Below, piece by piece: positions 20,527-31,485 of a stretch of 64,000 nucleotides of DNA. The notes below the pieces were generated by a model that worked only from the letters and a program-made list of their open reading frames with translations, was not told the DNA's origin and made no database searches. The DNA is taken from assembly GCF_963082655.1 (NCBI RefSeq), contig NC_081555.1:93326914-93390913 (forward strand). Direction: 5' to 3'. The position numbers and the translations under genes are program-made. The stretch comes from Stomoxys calcitrans (Eukaryota > Arthropoda > Insecta > Diptera > Muscidae). Every line of letters starts with the position of its first letter. Within the stretch, counting starts at the first letter, position 1.

Positions 20527-21969
20527 TCGAAAAAAAAGAAAAAGAGTGCTTTGTTCGGCCGTGCCGAACTTTGGATATCCACTACCTCGGGTATATATTT
20601 AAACCACCTTTCATCAAAATCCGGTGAAAATTGCATACCTTATGTCCCATAGCAGTTATATCGAAATATGTTCGGTTTTGGACCAAATACTAATAAGTAC
20701 AGTAGCTATATCTAAAAATAAACCCATCTGAACCATATACAACATGGATGTCGATAAGCCTAACATAAGCCACTGTGTCAAATTTCAGTTAAATCGGATT
20801 ATAAATGCGCCTGTTTTGGGGCCAAGACTGAGATATCAGCCTATATGGCAGATTTATACAAATCTTGATCGATCTGGACTAAATTGCAGAAATATGTGGA
20901 GGGGCTTAACTTAACTTTCTGTTCCAAATTTCGGCAACATCGGACATAAAGTGCGCCTTTTATGGGCCCAAATCATTAAATCGAAAGATCAGTCTATATG
21001 GCAGCTATATCTAAATCTGGACCGATCTGAGTGAAATTAAAGAAGGATGTCGAAGGGCCTAACACAATTTACTATCCGAAATTTCGGTGACATCGGACAA
21101 TAATTGCGCCTTTTATGCCCCAAAAACCTTAAATCGAGAGATCGGTCTATATGGCAGCTATATGAAAATCTGAACCGATCTGTGCCATATTGCAGTAGTA
21201 TGTCAAGGAACTTAACTTAACTCACTGTCCCAAATTTCGGCGACATCGGATAATAAATGCGCCTTTTACGGGCCCAAAACCTTAAATTGAGGGATCGGTC
21301 TATATGGCAGCTATATCCAAATCTGAACGAATCTGAGCTAAATTGACGAAGGATGTTGAAGGGCCTAACACAACTCACTCTCCTAAATTTCAGCAAAATC
21401 GGATAATAAATGTGGCTTTTGTGGGCCTTAGACCCTAAATCGAGGGATCGGTCTATAGTGCAGCTATATCCACATCTGAACGAATCTGGGCAAAATTGAC
21501 GAAGGATGTCGAAGGGCCTAACCCTACTCACTGTCCCAAATTTCACCACAATCGGATAATTAATGTGGTTTTTATGGGCTCAAGACCCTAAATCGGAGGA
21601 TCGGTCTATATGGCAGCTATAACCAAATCTGGACCGATCTGGGCCAAATTAACGAGGGATGTCGAAGGGCCTAAGACAACTCACTGGCGAATTGGTTTAT
21701 ATGGGGGCTATATCAATATATAGTCCGATATAGCCTATCTTTGAACTTAACCTGCTTATGGACAAAAAAATAATCTGTGCAACGTTTCAGCTCAATATCT
21801 CAATTTTTAAAGACTTTAGCGTGATTTCAACAGACAGACGGACGGACATGTACAGATCGTCTTAGATTTTTACGCTGATCAAGAATGTATATTTTTCATA
21901 GGGTAGGAAATGGATATTTCGACGGAATGACAAAATGAATGTACTCCCACCCTTCGGTGGTGGGTATAA
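20527..21969 (+). mobile_element. Modular repeat A2 (subfamily A), complete
   Basis: 5' hairpin GTTCGGCC-GT-GCCGAAC (20553), ACTACCTCGGGTATATA, about seven units of roughly 153 bp, the CAGACAGACGGACGGACATG module (21831-21850), and a 3' end GGTGGTGGGTATAAC at 21969. The next element starts on the following base. Confidence 0.8.
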
Positions 21970-23590
21970 CAAGAAACAAGTAAAAAGGCGTTAAGTTCGG
22001 CCGGGCCGAACTTTGGATACCCACCACCTCGGGTATATATGTAAACCACCTTTCATCAAAATTCGGTGAAAATTTCATACCTTATACTCATATACCTCAT
22101 ACCGATCTGAACTATATACGACACGGATGTCGAAAAGCCGAACATAAGTCACTGTGTCAAATTTCAGTGAAATCGGATTATAAATGCGCCTTTTATGGGG
22201 CCAAGACTTTAAATCGAGATATCGGTCTACATGGCAGGTATATCCAAATCTGGACCGATTTGGGCCAAGTTGCATGAACATGTCGAAGAGCCTAACACTA
22301 AGCACTGTCCCAAATTTCGGCGAAATCGGACAATAAATGCCTCTTTTATGGGCCCTAAACCTTAAATCCAGAGATCGGTCTATATGGCAGCTATATTCAA
22401 ATCTGGACCGATCTGGGCAAAATTTAAGAAGGACGTCGAAGAGCCTAACCAAACTCACTGTTCCAAATTTCAGCGACATCGGACAATGAATGCGTCTTTT
22501 ATCGCCCCAAAACCTAAAACCTCAATATCGGTCTATATGGCAGCTATATCCAAATCTGGACCGATCTGTGCGGTATTGCAGAATTATGTCAAGGGGCTTA
22601 ACTTAACTCACTGTTCCAAATTTCGGGGACATCGGGCAATAAATGAGCATTTTATGGGCCCAAAACCATAAATCAAGAAATCGGTCTATATTGCAGATAT
22701 ATCCAAATTTGAACCGATCTAGACCAAATTGAAGAAATATGTCAAAGGGCCTAACACATCTCACTGTCCCAAATTTCAGCAAAATCGGATAATGAATGTG
22801 GCTATTATGGGCCTTACACCATAAATCGGAGGATCGATCTATATGGCTGCTATATCCAAATCTGGACCGATCTGAGCCAAATTAACGAAGGATGTGGATG
22901 GGCCTTACACAATTCACTGCCCCGAATTTCATCAAAATCGGATAATAAATGTGGCTTTTGTAGGCCTAAGACCCTAAACCGGAGGATCGGTCTACATGGC
23001 AGCTATATCCAAATCTGAACCGATCTGGACCAAATTAAAGAAACATGTCAAAGGGCCTAAGAAAACTCACTGTCTAAAATTTCAGCGAAATCGGACCATA
23101 AATGTGGCTTTTATGGGCCTTAAACCCTAAATCGGAGGATCGGTCTATATGGCAGCTATATCCAAATCTGGACCGATCTGAGCCAAATTGACAAAGGATG
23201 TTCAAGGGCCTAACACAACTCACTGTCCCAAATGTCAACAAAATCGGATAATAAATGTGGCTTTTATGGGCCTAAGACCCTAAATCGGCGGATCGGTCTA
23301 TATGGGGGCTATATCAAGATATAGTCCGATATAGCCCATCTTCGAACTTAACCTGCTTATGGACAAAAAAGAATCTGTGCAAAATTTCAGCTCAATATCT
23401 CAATTTTTAAAGACTGTTGCGTGATTTCAACAGACAGACGGACAGACGGACGGACATGGCTAGATCGTCTTAGATTTTTACGCTGATCAAGAATATATAT
23501 ACTTTATAGGGTCGGAAATGGATATTTCGATGTGTTGCAAACGGAATGACAAAATGAATATACCCCCATCCTTCGGTGGTGGGTATAAAA
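21970..23590 (+). mobile_element. Modular repeat A3 (subfamily A), complete; best reference copy
   Basis: Starts AAGAAACAAGTAAAAAGGCG, hairpin GTTCGGCC-G-GGCCGAAC (21995-22011), then the subterminal repeat ATACCCACCACC (22018-22029), whose exact reverse complement GGTGGTGGGTAT stands at the 3' end (23575-23586). Nine or so 153-bp units lie between. Directly abuts A2 upstream and A4 downstream, all in the same orientation. Confidence 0.85.
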
Positions 23591-24770
23591 AGTGTTGGAT
23601 ACCCATCACCATGGATAAATTAACCACCCTCTTTAAAACAACCATTGTGATATCCATTATTATATGCAAATTGGGGCTGGTATGGATCATATATGATTGA
23701 TATCCCGAGATCTCTTGTACAAGTCATAGTTTCAGCGAAATCGGGCAACAAATCCGCTACTTATGGGATTAAAACCCTAAATTGGAAGGTTGGTCTATAT
23801 GCTGGTCGGATGACGGTAGGCTTTATACAAGTCACTGTGTCAAATAAATGCAGTGTCCGGTAATAAATGCAGCTTTTATGGGCTTAAGATCCTTTATATG
23901 CAGATCGGTCTATATGGCAGCGATATCTGAATAAAAACCGATCTGGACCATATTTGAGTTGGATATCGGGAGGCTTTAATTAACTCACATTCTTAAATTT
24001 CAGCAAAGTCGGATAATAATAGCGGCTTTTATGGGTTTAAGACCCTAAATCGGCAGATCGGTCCATATGGCAGCTATTTCTAAATATAGTCTGATCTGAA
24101 CTATATTCGGTTGGATATCGGGAGCCTTAAAACAACTTCTTATTTCAAATTTCAGCGTAATCGAAAAATTAATGAGCCTGTTACGGGCTTAAGACCTTAA
24201 ACCGGCAGATCGGTCTACATGGCAGCTATATCTAAATATAGTCTGATCTAAGCCATATTTGGGTCAGACGTTGGGAGCCTTAGGACAACTCACCATTTCA
24301 AATTTCAGCGAAATCAGATAATAATTGCGGCTTTTATTGGCTCTAGACCCTAAATCGGCAGACCCAAACCATATTTTAGTCGGATGTTGGGAGACGTGAA
24401 ACAAATCAATGATACAAATTTCGGCGAAATCGGAGAATAACTGCGACTTTTATGGACTTAATACCCCATATCGGCAGATCGGTCTATAAGGCAGCTATAT
24501 CTAAATGTAGTCCGATCAGAACCAAATTTGGGTCGGATATCGGGAGGCTTGAAACAACTCGATGTTTAAAATTTCAGCGAAATCGTAAAATGAATGCGCC
24601 TGTTATAGGCTTAGGACCCTAAACCGGTATATCGGTTTATATGGCAGCTATATGTAAATATGGTCCGATATCGGTATATTTGATTTGACTATCTCGGGGC
24701 CCCTAGTACAACTTCCTGTTTCAAATTTATTCGAAATCGGACAAAAACTGCAACTGTTACGGGCTTTTAC
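23591..24770 (+). mobile_element. Modular repeat A4 (subfamily A'), 3' truncated
   Basis: Opens GTTGGATACCCATCACCATGG, as does A5 at 31486. Units carry ATCGGCAGATCGGTCTATATGG and TTGGGTCGGATATCGGGAGG. No 3' module before the sequence switches to a minus-strand E-type repeat at about 24770. Confidence 0.7.
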
Positions 24771-25300
24771 GACCTGATATAGCTCCCATATTAACCAATC
24801 TCCTGATTTGACTTCTTGAGCCCTTACATGTCGCAATTTTCGCCCAATTTGGCCGAAATTCTACATGTGGAGTTTTGTTATGACTTTCAACAACTGTGCT
24901 AAGTATGGTTTAAACCGGTCTATAACCTGATATAGCTCACATATAAACCGATCTCCCGATTTGATATCTTTAGTCCTTACAGGCCTCATTTTTTGGCTGA
25001 TTTGGTTGAAATTTTGCATGCAGTGTTCTGTTACGACTTCCAATAACTGTGCCAAACACGGTCCAAATCATTCTACAACCAGAGATAGCTCCCATATAAA
25101 CCGGTCGAGCGGTTTACCCTGTTCGGTTCCTAGAAGCTTTAATTTTTGCTGGTTTGACATAAGTTTGGTATGTAGAGTAAAATTATGTCCTTCAACTAAT
25201 TTTATTTTGTATACATTTTTAGCAGAATCCATGATGATGGGTACCCAAGATTCGGCCCGGATTAACTTAGCAGGCTTATACTTGTTTTTTGACCTAGTTT
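24771..25300 (-). mobile_element. Modular repeat E1 (subfamily E), 3' truncated
   Basis: Units with TGATATAGCTC-CATATAAACCG and CCCGATTTGA. The 5' end, in reverse, is ATTCGGCCCGGATTAACTTAG followed by ACTTGTTTTTT near 25290. Same family as 47508-48640. Confidence 0.7.
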
Positions 25301-25309
25301 AACAAGATA

Positions 25310-25600
25310 TCTTCCTCTACGCTCGCTGAATGAGGTTCATAGAGTAAACGCACACAGAAATGATGTCGACGTCATCCGCCTAGGCAATGACCTTCACCCT
25401 TGTCCTCTTGGAAAACCTCAGAATCTCATTTAACACGAGAAGCGACAAAAGTGGGGATGAAACTCCTCATTGAGTTGTTCCTCACTGCACAATCTTCCTA
25501 ACCGAACCCTTCGCTTGATTATCCGGCCTTTCAGTGTCATATCAACCCAGATCTGTTATTTCATGAATTGCCGGCCTCTCGAAACCAGGGCCACTTCTCA
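25310..25600 (-). pseudogene. LINE lineage gamma RT palm fragment
   Basis: Minus strand reads GTTQ-GVSSPLLSLLVLNEILRF, then RVKVIA-stop-ADDVDIIS: the GVLSP and YADD blocks of a LINE reverse transcriptase, with the Tyr of YADD replaced by a stop. Comparable to 35214-35300 on the plus strand. Confidence 0.7.
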
Positions 25601-25850
25601 TTCAATTCCTGTTTCACGTTGATAATTTATGTGTGTATTATTTGAAAATATGTATGTGAGCATAATTTAAGTAGAACGCTGTGACGGTGATGCCTCACTC
25701 ACTCATATTATGGCAATAAATTATGATAATGTATTTTCTTTTGTCCAAATTTTACGCAATATTTTATGGGAAAGAAAAAAAAAGCATCACAAGAGACATA
25801 CTGCCGTATGAATGGCAGTGAAATAAAAGCAAATATCGAAACGAAAATAG

Positions 25851-25995
25851 GTAAAAGCGTTCTAAGTTTGGCCGGCCCGAATCTTATATGACCTCATCAT
25901 GGATCGCATTTGTCAAGTTCTTGCCCGGTATCTCTTTAAGGCAAACAAAGGATAATGGATAAGAGTTGCAAGCTATTGAAGCTATATCAGTTTTT
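25851..25995 (+). mobile_element. 5' fragment of a subfamily B modular repeat
   Basis: GTAAAAGCGTTCTAAGTTTGG, CATCATGGATCGCATTTGTC and GGCAAACAAAGGATAATGG match the 5' module at 32350-32460 and 47035-47130. Cut at about 25995 by the Jockey-type LINE. Confidence 0.75.
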
Positions 25996-26095
25996 GGACC
26001 AAATCCATGGCTGCCGGTTGTACGCACCGGATTGACCCAATGGAATCCTTTCTCGGCAAGGGCTGCCGCCTCAGTGTTCGTGTTCTTCCTTTTTT

Positions 26096-26477
26096 CGTCA
26101 TAGGAGGGATTGAAAAAAACCTCAGATCCTGGTTCTGTTCGGTTTGCCAGAAACACCGTCATCATCGGTCAGTGTCGGTGAGGTGTAACCGGTGTATAGA
26201 GTGGGTACATTTCTGATCTTTCTCTGGCCTTACGTCACAGCGGGAATATAATCACACTGAATATACAAGCGTCGCCTTCTGCATCCTCGTCGTCGGACAA
26301 TGTGACCCCCAGGACCTCTACCGTGCGGCAATATACATAACAGCAGTATCCCAGCCCCAATATTACCAGGCCAGTGCCGGGAAGTGCATCTGTTTGCAAT
26401 TGAATTGCAATGTTCTGAAACACAAAATCGACGAGATAATGGATTTTATGAGTCGGAAGAACATATTGGTTGCAGCG
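26096..26477 (+). pseudogene. Jockey-type LINE: Cys-rich finger and start of endonuclease
   Basis: Reads SWFCSVCQKHRHHRSVSVRC and NRCIEWVHF, a PHD-like Cys/His finger placed before the endonuclease in some Jockey-group elements. After a degraded spacer come LQLNCNVLKHKIDEIMDFMS and RKNILVAA, the opening of the endonuclease domain. The frame is broken several times between 26216 and 26390. The domain is cut at 26477 by the solo LTR and resumes at 27551. Confidence 0.7.
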
Positions 26478-27550
26478 TGCAACGTAAATGTCTTGATTAA
26501 CTTTGCGTTTGAGCCCCGTAAACAATGAACTTTCGTGGTCACTGCAACGCAGATGCTTTGTTAAACTTTGCCGTGTGAGCCCCGTACACAGTGAGCTTTC
26601 GTGGTCACTGCAACGTAAATGCCTTGATAAACTTTGCCGTTTGAGCCCCGTAAACAGTGAACTTTCGTGGTCACTGCAAGGTAAATGCTTTGTTAAATTT
26701 TGCCGTTTGAGCCCCGTAAACAGTGAACTTTCGTGGACACTGCACCTTAGAAGCTTCGCTAAACTTTGCCGTTTGAGGCCCGTACACGGTGAACTTTCGT
26801 GGTTACTGCAATGTTAATGCTACGTTACACTTTGCCCCGGTATTCGTGCACCATAACCACCCAAGACAGCTCCCGACCGTTCGTACTCTGACTCAACAAC
26901 CGACGGAACCTGACTTCGACTTTCTCGACGGATAACCCTGACGAACCCCGCAACGCCACCGTTCCGCCTGGAAGTTCTGACTCCGTCTGCCCCGTAACCA
27001 AACCACTGGCCGTTGAGCTCAACCTAGCCTACACCTAGCATCGATGTAGGAAGTACTGTACCAGGTCTTCCACTTCGTCCGCCTGCACCACTCAGCATTG
27101 ACCCGCGCTGCTGCCCAAACCACCGCCCCGTGAGTGCCGTACCCGACTTCCACTGTGGTACCCTACCACAGGCAATAACCGCCGCCCAGCCAAGTCCCAG
27201 CCGTGAATTGAGTGTCTTTGTTCGGAAAGTACCGTCCTAGGTCTTTACCGACACGGTGTAGCTGTGGGCTAACACATCTCGGAGATTGGAGGACTGTTCC
27301 AGGTCTCCACCGAAATCAACCAACCACTATCCATTTTGGCCCGCATTTCCGAGTACCGTCCCAGGCCGCGGCGTTAAGTATTCGCCTTTATACACTAACT
27401 ATTGTTATAGCCCAAATTCAAATAAACAGATTGTGGAATCCCAAACAAACTCCGTGTTCTCTACTCTAGTCTCGGCAAATATAAATTTCTGTGACGGATC
27501 CTTCCCCCGCGAGTTATACCCCAGTACACGAGGGAAAACCTGTCGTTACA
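26478..27550 (+). mobile_element. Solo LTR, 1,073 bp, with 4-bp target duplication AGCG
   Basis: Bounded by AGCG at 26474-26477 and 27551-27554, starting TGCAACG and ending CGTTACA (near-perfect short inverted repeat, TG...CA). U3 carries 66-bp tandem repeats (26544-26836); a TTTATA box lies near 27387 and the polyadenylation signal AATAAA at 27421. A 4-bp duplication is typical of the Ty3/gypsy group. There is no internal region, so it arose by LTR-LTR recombination. It sits in the endonuclease codons for LVAA / I-x-ETKLTN. Confidence 0.85.
26479..26836 (+). repeat. 66-bp tandem repeat in the solo LTR (about 5.4 copies)
   Basis: GAGCCCCGTA (GAGGCCCGTA in the last) recurs at 26511, 26577, 26643, 26709 and 26775, exactly 66 bp apart. 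One frame stays open across the array, giving 22-residue repeats (LSPVNSELSWSLQ core), but it has no ATG and is most likely an accident of a period divisible by three. Confidence 0.95.
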
Positions 27551-28560
27551 AGCGATCTAGGAGACAAAGCTGACAAACACCTGCAGCTTACACGGTTGTC
27601 ACGGATACAATGTTCTACGTAAGAATCGCTTAATGAATGGAGGTGGGGTGATACACAAGTCCGGGCAGTATAGACTCATCTGGCTCCAACATGGAGTGCA
27701 TGAGGTTAGCAGTCAGGTTCGGTACTGTCAAGATAGAGCTATACAAGTGTGCATACCGCCGGTTGGTAGTGACCCAGTTAATGGCTACTCTCTGGCCATA
27801 ATCGTCTGGTTCTAGAAGACTTTAATGCGCCTCACGCTTCATGGCATTCTCCCCTAGGTAACGACCATTTTGCACGGTAAATAAGGATGCCCCACTATGA
27901 TTACGAAGAGGTGTAGCAGCTCGCCATTGTAACGCAGAGATTACCATGTCCGCCGATGGCGCTGAGTGCCGAATCCTGGCGAGAACAGCAGAAGAAACAA
28001 AAAATAAGCGGTGGTTATCCCCTCCTAGGATACTAGGCCAAGTTAAAAACTACTCCCCAAAGAGGTGTCGCTCTGATGCTCGCGTTTGGCGTGCGGACTA
28101 CTAGGCCATGTAAAAACTTCTCCCCAAAGTGGTGTCGCTCTACTGCACGCCGTTCGGACTCGGCTATGAAATGGGGGTCCCTCATCACTGAGCTAAAACT
28201 TGAATCGGACTGCATTCATTGACATGTGAGATGTTTGCTCCTGTTCTTTAACGGTATGTTCATGGGCAAATTTGCATTTTATAGCAGCTCGACAGACATT
28301 TCTATTGCACCCCCTGATTTGTTGAGCGACGTAACCTGGAAAGTCGTCCTTTCTTTGGGATCAGGCCATCTCACCATAATTCTCACCTCATAAGTTCTGA
28401 GCGCTGGACGTTTGTTAATCAAAAGAAGGCCGATTGGGTTGGCTTCAGAGAGTACACCAATCGCCGCTTCAGTCAGCAGACAACCCCTCAAGTGTGCTAG
28501 TTGCCAAGAGGAATTTCCGAGACATCATTAATGCAGCAGTCGCTGGCTTTATAGCAGCCG
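27551..28560 (+). pseudogene. Jockey-type LINE endonuclease, continued
   Basis: Starts AI-stop-ETKLTNTCSLHGCHGYNVL (catalytic Glu region, with CAG mutated to TAG), then an NGGG block near 27635, LEDFNAPHASWHSPLGN-like sequence near 27815-27860 (out of frame), the SINE at 27924, then STDISIAPPDLLSDVTWKVV and SLGSGHLTIILT near 28290-28385 (S-D/G-H-LPI box). Degraded by frame breaks. Confidence 0.75.
27924..28281 (+). mobile_element. SINE with internal duplication, 10-bp target duplication
   Basis: Flanked by TAGCAGCTCG (27914-27923 and 28282-28291). Head with AACGCAGAGATTACCATGTC and a B-box reduced to TGCCGAATCC. The body segment from TACTAGGCCA to GTGTCGCTCT occurs twice in tandem (about 28030 and 28098), an 80-bp-scale duplication not present in the other copies. 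Confidence 0.9.
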
Positions 28561-28859
28561 ATCAAATACCCCAAGTGCCATCCAATTTTTCCGTCGCAGG
28601 TAGTGGTATTCGCAGTTGAGCATGGTGGGATTCGTAGCATGGACCCCACTAACCCAGAATTAGCTGCCGGTACCGGTTAAGGCAAGTTGTGGTCTACTGT
28701 TAAGTAACTCTCGAGCCCCGGAAGAAGGGATACCAGGACCTAAGTCACTTTTGGGGACATAACTGTGACTGACCCGAAGTAATGAGCCAGGTTCTTCACC
28801 CATCAATTTATTGTGCATCCCGAGAGTGATAGGGCTAGGAGGAGAGCCATTCGTCGTAT

Positions 28860-29620
28860 TTGTGGTCTCCGAGCCGAAGGACAGAGTCACAATTTACCGT
28901 GGGCGAAGTTGCGAATGTCATCCGTGGCGCCAAATCTTCCAAAGCGTTGGGCCCCGATGGAATCTCTAAACTGATGCTGAAGAATCTGGATCAACCTGGA
29001 GTCGAGTTCCTTACGATTCTTCTCAACCTGTCTTTGAACACTCTTGTAGTACCCGATGCCTGGAAGATGGGGGGTGTAATCCCGCTACTGAAGCCTGGAA
29101 ATGACCCAAGTGAGAGAGACCTATTTGCCTACTCTCACCATTTGCCAAGACGCTTGAGGGAGTACTGCTACCGGGCCTCATGGGAGAATTTCGACGAGCA
29201 TCGGCATGGATTTTGAAGACTCCAATAACTGCTAAACATACCATCACCGCACACATTTGCCGTGGCTTAAATCAGCCCAGGCCATGTGATAGGACGGTCC
29301 TCGTGGCACTGGACCCATCGAAGTTATTCGATACGGTCAGTCATGCCAAACTCTTTGAGGACATCGCCAACACGTCCCTCCAGCCAGTCCTGAAACGCTG
29401 GGTCGCGAATTATCAGTGTGGTCTCCAATCATTGGTGGGATTTAGGGATAAGCAATCGAAACACCGTAGAGTGAAACAGGGAGTTCCCCAAGGCGGGGTG
29501 ATATCTCCGGCACTGTTTAACCTCTACCTATCCTCCGTTCCAGCCCATCCAGTCGACATAGAGATCGTATCATTTGCGGACGATTGTATGCTCATGTCAT
29601 TAGGCCCCCCACCTCATTGT
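28860..29620 (+). pseudogene. Jockey-type LINE reverse transcriptase
   Basis: Frame 1 (28860-29100): FTVGEVANVIRGAKSSKALG, PDGIS and AWKMGGVIPLLKPGNDPSE, the opening RT motifs. After a shift, from about 29225: ITAHICRGLNQPRPCDRTVL, VALDPSKLFDTVSHAKLFED (palm A; D retained), KQGVPQGGVISPALFNLYLS (QG-SP motif) and IVSFADDCMLMS (catalytic FADD, near 29565-29600). The region between 29100 and 29225 is rearranged. The frame is lost right after the catalytic box, where the element joins modular repeat B3. Confidence 0.85.
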
Positions 29621-30345
29621 GCAAAAATTCTGCCAAATTGGATAGGAATTGCGCCCTCTATAGGATAAAGAATAAAATCAAGAGATCGGTTTTTATAGAA
29701 GTTGTATCTGGGTATGCGCCCATGTGGACCATATCTAACAGAGTAACACGTGGAAAATTTAAGCTAAATCGAAAAACAATTGGCCCCTCCAATCGGAAGA
29801 TAGGTTTATATGGAAGCTACATCGGATTATGAATGAATTTGGACCATACACTGCACAGTTGTTGGAAGTCATAACAAAAAACCACGTGCAAAATTTCAGT
29901 CACATCGGACATGAATTGCGTCCTCTAGAGGCTCAAGAAGTCAAATTTGAAGATCGGTATATATGGGAGCTATGACGGTTTATATGGGAGCTATGACTTC
30001 TTGAGCCTTCTTGCATGTGGTATCAGGTAATCAGGAGTCCACCATGGCGCAGAGGTTAGCATGTCCGCTTATGACGCCGAACGTCGCCGGTTCAAATCCA
30101 GACGTGAATATCAACACAATTTTTAGCTGTGGTTATCCCCTTACTAATCCCCTTAGCAAACCTTCGATAGACAGACGGGTGGACAGACGATCAAACGGAT
30201 GGACGGACCGACATGGCTAAATCGGCTCAATGGAACAAGAATACATGCACTTTGTTGGGTCTCACATCATTATCTCGCTGAGTTACAAACGGCATGATGA
30301 TGTTTGTATACTCCCGTCCTATGGTAGAAGGTATAAAAAATATTA
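29621..30345 (+). mobile_element. Modular repeat B3 with a partial SINE
   Basis: Units with AATTGCG-CCTCTAGAGG and GATCGGT-TATATGGAAGCT, the GACAGACGGGTGGACAGACG module (30169-30188) and a 3' end GGTAGAAGGTATAAAA at about 30335. The 5' part is missing. A SINE fragment is inserted at 30033-30155. Confidence 0.75.
30033..30155 (+). mobile_element. SINE head copy, 3' truncated
   Basis: GAGTCCACCATGGCGCAGAGG, TGACGCCGAACG, B-box GGTTCAAATCC, then AGCTGTGGTTATCCCCTTAC. It stops before the GTGTCGC block. Confidence 0.8.
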
Positions 30346-31485
30346 TTATCATATTTTAGACAAAAATGTATTAAAATGTTAAATCCATATAATTGGTCAG
30401 ATCAGATGAGCTCTTGCAATCCCATGCGTATTAAGAAAACCTAATCAAACGTAGAAATCATCTTACACCATCTTATTTTTCAAATTGTGTGTATCCTAAG
30501 ACAATATAGTTATTATGGGCAAAATCAAAAGTGTCAAGAACTTCACGGTCGTTTAGCATCCTGCATGCCAGAAGGATAACACACTACAATATTCCTTGCT
30601 GTACTATTCATCAATTTATGGCAAACACTGAATTATGCATAGTAATGCCCCCTACTTTGCACATTCAAGTGCGATACGAGCCGTAGTGTAAACCCCAAAA
30701 CACTGAAAATATGGAAATTCCTTGCCGATGCACTCAATGTATCATGAATATTACAAGAGATACAATGTCGTCCTACCAACCCATATGCATCCTACATGAG
30801 AGCAATCATGTTAGTCCTATCCTTAAACTAAATGACACAGCATGAGGTGACCATCTCTTATAGGCAAATTAGAACATTTCACATTTCGATTCGAGAATCC
30901 TCTTGGGCTATGGGAGAAAATGTGCAGCAGGCGAGAGGCGGTGGGTTTTGACCATTAGATAGAGTCAAGTGAATTTGGAATGCATAATCATGCAAGTGTC
31001 ACAAAACAATCACTTGACATGGGAAACAATGTCTAAGCAGGCTATGTTAGGGAGGATTTTACAATGACTTGGCCAAAATCCAATTTGACACAACAACAAA
31101 CACATTTTCACCCTGCAACGAAAGCAACTGTCCGCATTATGGACGACAATCCACAAACGCACCATAGTAAACACAGGCCATCGATAAATGTGATATTTGA
31201 ATGGGGACATGCTCCTAAATGATCTGACATGAATGTTCTCAAGCCGAACTAATGCCTAACATGACAACTGGCATAGTGCTTGTGTGTTTTTGGTAGTAAT
31301 ATTGCTCATGTTGTGAAATAGGCAATAAATTTGAGGACTTACGAGGATACAAATACGAAAGGAATATAAACATTTTTTGGTAAATGAAAACAAAAAGGTT
31401 TGAATAAAAATTAGCAAAACATGTTTCTTAAGGAGAAATTTAAATAGAAAAAAACTTTCTTTTCGAAATTTTCTTTTGAAAAAAA
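30346..31485. other. Unique AT-rich stretch, no gene recognised
   Basis: About 1.1 kb without repeats shared with the rest of the window and without a coding ORF that I recognise. Confidence 0.5.

Larger units (their letters stand above)
25996..29620 (+). mobile_element. Jockey-type LINE (lineage delta), split by a solo LTR and a SINE
   Basis: Colinear pieces: 5' part and cysteine-rich region (25996-26260), endonuclease start (26390-26477), endonuclease continued (27551-27923 and 28282-28560), RT (28860-29620). Insertions: solo LTR 26478-27550, SINE 27924-28281. 3' truncated by modular repeat B3. Confidence 0.85.

Noticed and set aside
26503..26817. 104-residue repeat protein (LSPVNSELSWSLQ repeats)
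   Set aside because: It begins with a non-ATG codon, lies wholly in the 66-bp tandem repeats of a solo LTR, and is open only because 66 is divisible by three.
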